From positions 39,677 to 103,676 of the forward strand of contig RCAB01000205.1 of NCBI GenBank assembly GCA_003640385.1: 64,000 nucleotides of DNA, written 5' to 3'. The notes under the pieces are model-generated. The model ran no database searches. It was given only the letters and a program-made list of their open reading frames with translations, and was not told the DNA's origin. The position numbers and the translations under genes were made by a program. This DNA is from Setaria digitata. Lineage: Eukaryota > Nematoda > Chromadorea > Rhabditida > Setariidae. Below, one piece after another: positions 26,327 to 36,953 of this stretch (position 1 is its first letter; the number at the start of each line of letters is the position of its first letter).

Positions 26327-28465
26327 ATGAGTTCAAAAAGTTGCATAGAGTGCCTATGCAGCTGACCATGAACCGCACTTGTGCTGTAGAAAATCACTAA
26401 TTAGTAGTCGTTGTTATTAATAATGTACTCTATCTTTAATAGACTTTCTTTGTTATGCTTGTGTAAGCTAAAACGATACCAGTAATTTCTCCTTGCCATC
26501 TTATTATCTTCTAATTTTTAACTTTTGATGTAAAAACTATGGATGATTTCAGGCATTTATTTACATTTTCTGGGATTCACTATATCGTCTCCATTCATTT
26601 ATTTCTGTCGACAATCAGTAATAGGATGTCGTTAGATAGTTAGTTTTGCTTATCACTTTTAAACTGCCAAAAATACCCATCTATCTATGTTTTTCTCGAA
26701 TTTTTATACTTTTTTATTGGTTCATTTTAAAACGAAGAACGATACGTGGCAGAATAAAAAAAAAACAGTTAGAACGTTATCACTTTTGTGACATGATGCT
26801 TTTCAGTTATCTTTTTTCATAATTTTTACTGAAAAATTTTCCATCTTTTAAACTTAACTGCTAGTATTATATTTCTACTAATTATTTATGGCTCATTTCC
26901 GATAATATTATATCGAATTCTTATTAAATTTTGTGAAGAACTTTTAGATCATCTTTTCAATTTGAAGTTTGCATCGAAGGAATTGCAGCGGAACTCGAAG
27001 AAATGTGAAAAGGAAGAGAAAGCTGAAAAGACAAAGTTAACAAATGCAATAAAAGTACTTTTTTTTGTCTGACGTCTTGTTTCACCATGCGTAATGCTGC
27101 CTTTTTCCCGCAATTTTTTTATACTACTACATAAATTAAGCTATGTTATTTCTTGTAAAACGAATTCTTATATATTTGGATTCGATTTTGTGTATCTTCC
27201 TGAGATTCCTGAGATATCGCTTATGTATTCAGAATTTTGCTTCCACTATTGTTTACTGAGCAGATGCTGATGTGCCACTCTTACTGATAACCACAAAACT
27301 TTTTTCTTCTGTTAAATGGTTGGAAATATTGCAGAAAGGTAATATGGAAGTAGCGCAGGTACACGCCGAAAATGCAATACGTAAGAAGAATGAAGCTTTG
27401 AATTATTTAAGAATGTCAGCTCGAATTGACGCAGTTGCAGCACGTGTACAGGTGAATTTCTTTATTTTACTTGACATTTTCTGCTGCATCATTCAAAAAA
27501 ATATACCAAACTATTCGGACTGGTTTTGAGAAGGATTTCAAAAAAAAATTAAGACACAATTTTATGGCAAACGTGACAATTTAAGGTGTTTTATCGTTCT
27601 CTCAGCTTTTCTTCATTTATCAGTATGTCCAGGCAAAACATAACAGCTCGAAAACTCTTTGTTCCATTTTTTCATTCACTTTTTTTTTCTGTCGCACAGA
27701 AAACGTCTAGGGTTCCAGACAGCTGCTACACAGAAACGTGTAACGCAAAGTATGTCTGGTGTTGTAAAAGCTATGGAATCAGCACTGCGTTCAATGAATC
27801 TTGAAAAGGTGCAGAATTTGATGGATCGTTTCGAGAAGGATTTCGAAAATTTGGATGTGCAGTCTGCTACAATGGAAGGTTCAATGACAGCCACAACAAC
27901 GTTAAACGCACCTCAAGCTCAAGTTAATGCTTTAATTCAAGAAGCAGCAGATAAGGCTGGGTATGTTTTTTGTTTTCTTTTTCTTTTGTATGTAGATATG
28001 GCGACGTTTTGTTGAGATTACCAAGTAGCAGTAGTTTTCTGGACACAATACATCTCCGTTTTAATACGTTATTTCGTCATATGCTTGCGAAATTGTTGGA
28101 AAAGCAAATTCAGTAGTAGCTTCTTTCTTTTCCTGACGCTTTCTTTCCTTTTCATTCGCAGTTAGAAATTTATTATATAAAATCACTATGTTAATTTTGC
28201 CATGCATGTGAAAAGGGAAAAGCAATTACGAAAAAAAATGGCAGTGTAGTTTTACAAACTTACTCCTCTTTGGGGATCATGCTGAAGATAATGTAAAATA
28301 CTTTTTTATCCAAATGTTTTTCTTTTTTTTTTGAATCTTCTAATTTACAGCTTGGAACTAAACATGGAACTGCCATCAACAGCATCGATTGGCGGCAAAG
28401 TTTCAACGTCAACAGCGGAGAATGATGAGCTAACACAACGTTTAGCAGCGCTACGACAGAATTGA
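26327..28465 (+). CDS. did-2: CHMP1, ESCRT-III subunit (Did2), 197 residues
   Basis: Exons 26327-26339, 26948-27054, 27335-27451, 27719-27960 and 28351-28465 total 594 bases, 198 codons with the stop. Recognisable CHMP1 stretches are [47 protein letters not shown] and [20 protein letters not shown]. The C-terminal helix [13 protein letters not shown] is a MIM1 motif, which binds MIT domains of Vps4 and its cofactors. The protein acts on endosomal membranes in multivesicular body formation and ESCRT-III recycling. Exons 2-5 are certain. Exon 1 is only 13 bases (MSSK plus one base); it was placed because it supplies the needed phase and follows a good acceptor (CTCAATTCAG) ten bases upstream, but its donor (A|GTTGCA) is weak. 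Confidence 0.93.
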
Positions 28466-30369
28466 TGTGGAAAATCTCGTATTATAATAACTGTAAATTT
28501 TTGTAACTGTACTGGTAATATGTTCGAATTCACTAAAGCCCGTCCAGCTTATGTCGATTTTGTATATAGTCCATTCCAAATTAATTATACAAAAAAAGGA
28601 ATGTACGACGGTGTTCTAGAAAAGCCTTCTCCTGAGATAGGGATAAATTAAAGTTAAATGTTTTTTTCAATAACAGGTAACAAATTTGATTAGTTTTCAG
28701 TCAATTAGAAGGCCGTATTGATTCAAATGATTTTCAATTTGTAGGGACAGTTAAAACTCGGATTGGGTTATAAGTCCAATTTTTCTTCTCGTTGGAGCTG
28801 TGATGTGCCTTTTTGATTTTATCACACAGAAAAGCATTGACAAAGTAACTTTGCAGCATTCCAGTTTCATTTTGCTTACCGCCTGCTACTTTAAAAGTGC
28901 ATAACTTTATTCACCTAATTGTTAAATTATGTAGTTTCTCTGTAGAATTTAATTTGTTCTTAATTTAATAAGCAAATTCACATTCAGTTTCAATTTAACA
29001 TGAAAAAACTTTCCTCGCAACATTTTAAGGTGTTTAGATCACTCTTTGCGCATGATACCGATCAAATTATTTCAACATTATTAAATAACGACGTATTCAT
29101 TAAAAATTTTAAATGATGTTTAAAATAGGAGTGGAAGGGAAAAGTCGAATATGACTGACTTCATGTAGCTATCACCTCTTGTATTATTATACCTGCGCTT
29201 TAATACAGAGAACGGATATAGTTATTTTAAAATATGCCTATCCCTACTCCCAAACACAGCTAATTGCTTTTAATCCGAGCAAATGCTATGTATTAGGATG
29301 CGCTTAAAAATGCATGCATGCATTAGCGCACATTTAGGCATACAGATGAACACTTTAACATATGTACAAAATACAACTTACATCTACTTATAAACGTTTA
29401 CTTGAATGAATACTGAAACGCTGCGAAGTCGAAAAATAACAGTTTTGTCTATATCTCATAGTTTCGTTGTATATTGAAGATTTTGACAGATTAAAGGCAA
29501 GGGGCAGAACTAACAGTTGATATCGTTCGTTTGCGGTGACTCTTCCTTGCTGGTGGAATCTCTGGGGTTAGAACAGTATCTGGACGATTTGAGGTTGGCC
29601 AAGCAGAGCGAATGGGTTAGACTACTTCAAGAGCTCTAACAGTTCTGCCTTATTCTATTCGTCTACATAGTATGGAACTTTTCACGATCTTCCCACTGAT
29701 CTTGATAATCTTTAATGCATTAAGCTTAGACATGACTGTAAAAAAAATTGACTTTTACACGACAGTCAGACAAATTAGATGCATGCTTGAAGGATAGAAG
29801 ATGTATTTCTGAACATATTTACTTTCCAACTATTCACTTTTGAAAATTTCTTTTATTGCAAGATTTTATATCTAGTTATCTTCAACTGGCAAATTTTATG
29901 TTTAATTATCCTTATCAGAGGAACTGGATACAGTTGGTTTTTTAAGTTTTTAAGCGATCAAAAGTTAGAAAATCTCCCCAGCCATCTTCTATTCCAAATT
30001 TTAGCTCATTATATGGATATATGGGTGTTTATGATTCCTGTAATCATTATTTCTCATTGCTGCGCAATTCCGAGATATCAGTGATTTTGTCTGCTGCAAA
30101 AGAGTGGAATAAAAAGGCAGGATTGGAAAAAATGATAAAAATTAATTTTTTCTCTCATCAGTCGTCTAAAAATAATTTACCATTTGATAGTGCAGTTTTT
30201 ATGGTACTGGTACTGACAATATTACTCGTTCCGTTTGTACTAACTAATTCAGAATTCTGAAATAGTTAAGAAAAAAGAAAAATCGGAAAGAATCATAGAA
30301 TTGATCAGAATTTTTTTTTTTTTTTTTATTTTTGTTCTTCAAAATAATTTAAAATAGCTTTCAAATTCG
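28466..30369. other. Intergenic region between convergent genes
   Basis: The first part is probably the CHMP1 3' UTR. A slightly GC-richer patch near 29500-29660 contains no frame, tRNA or snRNA that I can identify. A 79-codon frame at 30021-30260 has one hydrophobic C-terminal segment but no other support. Confidence 0.45.
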
Positions 30370-32321
30370 TCAAATTAAAAAATATACCGCAATCCTCTGC
30401 AAAATATTAATAGACATAATTAGCAATTTATTTGCTTCATCCATTAAATTACACTGATCCACATATTCTCCTTCATTCATTGTTCCTTTTATTATGCATG
30501 GTGGTAACTGTTGAAATTTTTCTATCGCATTGCAAATTAATTGTAACGCTTCTATTAACTGCAATTACAAATTAAAATTTATTTATTTTTCTTTTAAATC
30601 ATTTTCAGGAGACAATTTAAACTAAATTTTAAAACATGATACGTGGTACTAATAATGTTTTAAGTCTTCTTTACGCTTGTAATACGAGTAAAGTTCCAGT
30701 TTTTTTTTTTTTTTTTTTTTTTTTTTGCATATATTGGGTACTAATATAGAAATATGTTCATATTATATTAGGTAGTTTTTTTTTTTCAGCTATTTTAGTT
30801 TTGAAATTAAATGTAACAGTTTTTTTTTTTTTTTCAATATTAATACTCATTTACCTTATTTGTATCGCCGTTAGATTGAATTATTTTTTTTGATGTTAAC
30901 AGCGGTACCTGCAATCGTACAATTTTACTACCCTACTAATATTAATAGAATTAAATGTCAATTTTACTATCCTACTAATATTAATAGAATTACTTACTTA
31001 GATTCGATCATTATCAATTTTTATATTTAATTTCAAGAAATAAGGTGAAATGAAAAAGGTACAGACAAAAAGTGCATTTTAGATTTCCCAGAAGAGAATT
31101 TTTACCGATGAAGGAGTCGTGCCATATGCAGTTAATATATTGTAATTATTAGTAAGAAGCTTTTCAACATCCGAAAGACGATTCTTTGTTTTATGAATCT
31201 GAAATTACTACTTTAAATCTAATTAGGCTTCAATTTGAACTAAACCTAAAGTTTACTGATCATCATTCTACATAAATTCTAGTTTGAAACTAATAAATTT
31301 GTTAAATATATATTTATTTGCATTAATTGCTCTTATCTTTTTCATTATTTATTGGTTAACTTTTTGTTTACAATAATTTATTTGAACTTAAATTAACTAA
31401 CCAAATTTTCAATTTTATCGAAATACGTTTCAGACAAATAACAGCTTGATGCTTTAATAAATGACTGTCCAACACACTGAATAAAAATTTTCATTTTAAA
31501 GTTTCTTCATTTTGAAATAAAATGTTTAAGACGGAAGTTCATTTTCAAACCACTCATTCTGGGATTGATTTAAAAGAAAAAAAAAAAAAAAAAGGAAAAA
31601 AAAACAATTTAGCAGTGGAAATAAATATTCATTTGATGACTGAAATAGCATTTTTTTTTTCCAAATTATATAATTCCCTAAAATATAAACTTATTCATTT
31701 TGATAAAAATTTAAGATGATAGAAATAGAATTATTAAGCAGAAAAAAAAAAAAAGAGAAGAAAGAATCGAAATTACTTGAAGAAAAATTAAATCCCACTC
31801 AAGTTTGCTTAACTTTTGACGAATTTCATTCTCATCAAATGCAAGAGCATTGAAATGATGTGACAATTTACCAGTGTAATGATGACACATATTTTTCAAA
31901 AATTCAATTCGATCCTTGTAATCTTCTTTAACTTTACAAATTCTACTGTATAGCTGAATTTGAATCAAATTTAACTGCTGCAACTTCAATAATTAAAAGA
32001 AAAAAAAAAAAGGAACAATTGTTGATGTGAATTTTACAGTAGTTAATTGTAATGCATTTTAGTCATTGCGGAAAATATAATAACAATTAAATTAACAAAA
32101 AATTTCGATAATTTTATTGAGCTAACTCAAATATTTAACCACACGTTGTGTGTTAATTTTGAAATTTAAAAATTTTAGAATTTTTCACTGTTATTTGTTC
32201 TAAATTTTCTGAATTAGAGAGATGATAGGTATATTAAAGAAGTTCGAACTTTTAAAATTAACTCGCTTCTCAATTTCATGTACATTATCAACTTCTTTCT
32301 TTTAAGATATAATTTATTTGC

Positions 32322-32355
<34 letters not shown>

Positions 32356-33477
32356 TCATAAATGCTTAAATAAATTTTTACAAATTTCCATGCTACTGTT
32401 ATAACTAACGATATTATCACTGGAGTTTAATTAGCTCTCGAAAGTACCATCAAATCATTAGACTTAGCAAGGTAAACAATTAAACTTCGTAAGTTTGTTA
32501 ATGCAGTTAATCTGAAATTCAATCCACAGCAAAATGCATTATGTTTGATTCGCTCTTGATTGCTAAATAAAAGTTTCGTGTAGTTTGAAAAAAAGTTTTC
32601 ATACAAAATTTTTCAAATATTAAAAATACGAGGAAGACTTTTCAATCGGTAACAAAACAGTCTGTGAAGAAAAACTTCAAAACATGCCAAACAGCAAAGT
32701 AACAAGTAATAACAGTAAAAATAAACAAGTAGCAAAATAACAAACGAATTTTATAATTTTTTTTTTTTTTTTTTGAAATATATTAAACAAATTAATTGTA
32801 AACTTACCCTATCAGATTGTTGATTAATTTCATTGGTGAAACGTGAAACTTCTGTTTCAATCTCTGCGCTTATTTGATTTTGACGATCTACCGACTTACG
32901 TGCCTGAAATTTAATAAATGAAAAATGCAATCATTGCAGAGTTGAATGAAGTGAGAATTTGACGTATTGCAGATGTGTGCTGAAAATTATCAATTATTAT
33001 TAATTAGCTCATGTTAGAAATTTTTCAATTTTTATGGCTAAATTTATATGCAACAGCTTCTAGATGAATTGACATAATTGTTCTGTTGTGAATTGGACTA
33101 TCTGAAAGTTTAAGATAATATATCTCTTCGTAATTTTCCAATGTTTCCTTAAAACTTTCAGAAATATCCAATCAATTGGTGATAAGTATTAATTTCTCAA
33201 ATTAATAATTCCACTGCTAATTATATCAAAATTCCTCATCATAACACTTATTTAATTCAAATTAATATTTATCATTTCTAAAAATACAATCAACAAAAAT
33301 AAGAAAAAGAATGAATAAAAAATTTTGTAGGATATTATTGTAAATGCTATAATTAACATTTTAAAAGGCAGTTTTAATTTTTTTTTTTTTTTTTTTCTTT
33401 CTTTAAACTACATTCATTACCTCTTCAACAATATCAATAGCATTCGCTAGCAGTGTATTCACTCTTTCCATTATCAT
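30370..33477 (-). CDS. Uncharacterised coiled-coil protein, 254 residues, seven exons
   Basis: Exons in transcript order: 33477-33421, 32903-32808, 31977-31777, 31476-31402, 31198-31106, 30908-30855 and 30558-30370. All introns are phase 0 and the sum is 765 bases. The start MIMERVNTLLANAIDIVEE lies five bases after TTATTCAG, a likely trans-splice acceptor. The chain is helical and heptad-like over residues about 1-120 (ISAEIETEVSRFTNEINQQS; KVKEDYKDRIEFLKNM). A second helical stretch follows (IHKTKNRLSDVEKLL), and the last exon reads LIEALQLICNAIEKFQQLP. There is no signal peptide. I recognise no family; the layout resembles small structural coiled-coil proteins, but no function is claimed. 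An alternative donor in the last exon (GCG|GTATAT) could extend it. Confidence 0.72.
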
Positions 33478-34330
33478 TATTCCTGAATAATGAATGACAT
33501 TCTGTGTGATTGAACGTTTAAAAAATTTTTTCAGGAATGTAAGAAATTGAACAAAGAAAAATATCCGTAAAAATTCAATTTATCAAAAATTTTGTTTAAT
33601 CTTTTCTTTGATTAAAAAAAAAAAAAACTTATAATGTAGAAAATACTTATGGTGATAACTTTTTTTTTTTATTATCACGTCAAATTAAAAGGTGTAGGTT
33701 AATTAATATAAATTAGACTAATCGTTTGTAATCAGGCTGAAAGTTTTAGTGCTGAAATTAGCCTAGTAATTAAACTATCAAAAATTATTTGTTTTTTTTT
33801 CTTTTGTTTAAATGTTTATTATACCATATTATTTCTGATATGTAAAACAAAAGAGCGGTACACTAAAATACTATAAGATTTCCTTTGATAAGACTGACTT
33901 TGATGTAAATAAAATAGATAAATTATTAGAAATTATCAGTAAATTAAAAAAGTTAATTTACATGAATTGATATAGTTGTTACTTTTGATCAGTACTTTCG
34001 AATAACAGCCATTTGATTAGAAATATACTATGCTAAAATTTTTTCAATTTTTCAAAAATTTTTAATCAAATATCGATCAACAGACCCTCTCCTTGACTAT
34101 TTGAGCAACTGCTTAATTTAGTTAAAGCTTAAAAATCACTGTCAACCGCTATATTTCTCTAATTTTTATTAAATGAATTCTCGAATATGCAAATGTCATG
34201 TAAGCGCAGTTGTACAATTTTTGCGCATTCTATAAAATATTGCCATAGCATATTTTGAAGCGACTGCTGAATTCTAAGATTATTTTTGCATTCTGAAATG
34301 TCGGATGAAAAACTGTTGCAATTTAAAGAA

Positions 34331-34331
<1 letters not shown>

Positions 34332-34372
<41 letters not shown>

Positions 34373-34375
34373 CCA
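34332..34375 (+). repeat. A44 homopolymer
   Basis: This is the longest uninterrupted mononucleotide run I noticed in the window. Its length is likely to be unstable or mis-assembled. Confidence 0.9.
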
Positions 34376-34877
34376 CTCAAAAATATATGATAATTAATAA
34401 TTTTAGCAACAATTTCAGTAAAGTGCAGCATGAAATTATCATTAAGAGTGTTGTTGTTTTCTGTGGAAGAAAATTATCAATTTATCAAATTTTTTTATTT
34501 TCCTATATACTTAACTTTATTACCAAACATTCTTCTAACTTTCACACAACATTATCACCATTTTCCTCACTTTTCCTCTTTTTTTTTTTTTTTTCTCCTT
34601 TTTCTTTCTTTAAAACATACAATAATTAATGAATGAAAAACATAGATTAAAATAAAATCACATTTATTTGCTTTAGAATTATCTCCTCTAATTAGCAATT
34701 TTTAAAATTACTAAAATAAAAAATTAATATTTGATAAATATTAAAAAAAAAAAAAAAAAACAATTTTAATCACATCTAAAAATGCTATTATTTTAGCGAT
34801 AGAAGTTTTTTTTTTTTTTTTTCGATGTTAAATTTCATTAGTTAACTGATATATTTCTTGTCTTGTTAAATAAGAAG

Positions 34878-35075
34878 TTATACGGTAGCAATTCCTCCGC
34901 CCTTTTTGTCTGATTTCTTTCCTTGTCCTTGACAAATATGGGTACCACCCGTCGTTGTCCATATATGGTAAGCAAATAATTCTCGATTAATAATCCAACC
35001 ATCCTTCTCGTTCTCGTTCTCGTTCTCGTTGTCATCAACATTCTTGTTTGTCAACCTCCCTGTCATTGTTGTCAT
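34878..35075 (-). CDS. Doubtful short ORF with Asn-Glu repeat, 65 residues
   Basis: The frame starts MTTMTGRLTNKNVDD and carries four NE pairs from a GAGAAC hexamer repeat at about 35009-35031. It continues WIINRELFAYHIWTTTGG and ends KKGGGIATV. The segment is richer in GC than its surroundings. A second overlapping frame (34838-35041) is also open because a six-base repeat keeps both frames free of stops. No family is recognised and no splice partner was found; it could be an exon or non-coding. Confidence 0.25.
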   Translation of the reverse strand: MTTMTGRLTNKNVDDNENENENEKDGWIINRELFAYHIWTTTGGTHICQGQGKKSDKKGGGIATV

Positions 35076-35176
35076 TTTGTGTCACGCCCGTTAAAATGCA
35101 ATATTAGCCACTTAAGGCAATTGTACCAAAAAGGTTTGCGTGCTGTAAGAAATTTTTTCTAAAATTTTCTTTCCCT

Positions 35177-35208
<32 letters not shown>

Positions 35209-36886
35209 TAGCATTCTAAAATAATATGATAAACATCAATAAAAGAAAAAGAAAAAGGATAAACAAAAATAAAAAATAAGAAAAGAAAGCAAAAAAAAAA
35301 AAAAAAATTAGCTAAATTAAAGCAAATTTTCATGCTTTTCTTCTTTTTTTTTTTTTTTTTTTGCGATTTCAAAAACAAAAGAAAATTCATAAATTAGCTT
35401 AAAATGCGCAAATAAAATTAGTTATAAAATTTAGCTAATAATTTTCATAAATTTTTAGCTACTATTTACAGTAGTAGTAATAACAAACCGATAAAATCAA
35501 TTGCAAAACAAACATAAACCAGAAAATTTTATCTTTTTTTTTTATTTAAATCCTTAAATTAAATCCACTTGCTTCCATTCCTTTATTCTTATCCTTACAA
35601 ATACAATTCCACCCGCTTACTCTTTTTAAGCTTTTTTGTTTTTAATTTCACATTCACTTCTAATGCGAATAATTAATACTTAATTATTTAACAAAATTGC
35701 ATATAGAGTGTGTTTTAGAAGAGCTTTCAGTTCCTGTAAACATGTATTTATGTAGATATTTGCATGTAACACGCAATGAACATTAAGTATACGTATTAAG
35801 TATACAATTTATGAATTTTTTTTTTTGTTTTTTTGTTCCTTTCTGCTTTTATTATTTGGCATATCAAACTGTTCGCATGTGAATATTCAAAGCTTTATTG
35901 TAATACTATACATTTAAAATAGCGATAATGAATACAATAACATATTGGTATTCATTAAAAATCAATCGGAAAAAGAAAATGAAATTTTGATATTAATTAA
36001 ATATGGAATTTTAACAAAATTAATAGGAAAAGAATATTTGTAAATTGACGCAATAGATTGAGCACAATCTTGCATATTAACATTTTATCAGTTTAATAAT
36101 AAAAATATTGTACTTTAATCAGGTGTTAATCATTCTTACTTAAAATTCCAACAGATAATATTGAAAATTCTTGACATTTTTTTTTTTTCAAATAAAAACA
36201 TTTCCAGGTCAATGGTAGTGAGTAATAAAAATATCCCATAGCTGTAATTAAACGAATTTACAATATATAACTTAATAAGTATTCTTAAAGTTTGCAAATT
36301 CATAAAGCAAAAGAAGAATTGAGTGGAAAAAGAATTGAAATGATCTTGGATATTTGAAAAATTTCTTTCCATTTATTAAAGTAGCTAAAATATTTTCTAG
36401 TAACAAAGACTGTTTCAGATAGTTTAATTAAAGTCAAACTTCATTAAAATCACTATTATCCAATTTTTCATTTCCAAATTTAAGCTAAATATCAGTTACG
36501 ACTTAGACAATAATCTTGCTTATTATTATGCCAAAAAATATTTCATTATACACTGACGGAATTAATTTATCCATTAACTAGACGAATAATTATTATCGAG
36601 GAAGCATAAACTAAGCTTCAAAGCGCAAACAGCAATAAGTTTTATTGGTTTCATCTGATAAGCTAATTTCGTAAAAATAGCAAAGTTTTGAATTTATAAA
36701 ATGTAATTTCAGGTTAATATACCTGAAAATTATCAATTTAAAAAATTACCAATTTAAAAAATATAATTTTGGCAGCAAAAATTCACATTGTTTGCACTGA
36801 TAAAATCACTCTTCTGTCGTTTAACAATTATTTTTTTTCCTATATTTTCATTAAAATTAATTCAAGTAAAAAATATTCATTTTCAG

Positions 36887-36929
36887 TTCTAAACTGTATG
36901 CGATGGTGAAAAAACATGTACGCCAATAA
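36887..36929 (+). promoter_or_regulatory. ahr-1: Inferred ahr-1 5' leader with two upstream ATGs
   Basis: A strong acceptor (CATTTTCAG) ends at 36886. The next 29 bases before the ahr-1 ATG contain ATG CGA TGG TGA (36898-36909) and a second ATG at 36903, whose nine-codon frame overlaps the true start and stops at 36929. If the leader is trans-spliced here, both would precede the main start and could reduce translation. Confidence 0.45.
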
Positions 36930-36953
36930 ACGACGACAACGAAATTTCAAACG
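36916..36953 (+). CDS. ahr-1: ahr-1 exon 1 (38 bases), remote N-terminus
   Basis: The exon encodes MYANKRRQRNFK plus two bases of an Arg codon, then GTTTGC. The N-terminus of C. elegans AHR-1 as I know it is MYASKRRQRNFKR, so one residue differs. The phase fits exon 2 (…KR|VREASKPG) exactly. The intron that follows is 5638 bases long. Confidence 0.88.

Larger units (their letters stand above)
33478..36915. other. Intergenic region between divergent coiled-coil gene and ahr-1
   Basis: The 3.4 kb holds very long homopolymers, including A44 at 34332-34375, T runs near 34820 and 35200, and a doubtful short ORF at 34878-35075. No other exon is recognised. Confidence 0.5.

Noticed and set aside
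27676..27894. Minus-strand frame across CHMP1 exon 4
   Set aside because: Antisense shadow of the CHMP1 coding exon.
30021..30260. 79-codon frame with a hydrophobic C-terminus
   Set aside because: No splice or trans-splice support and no family; hydrophobicity is expected by chance in T-rich DNA.
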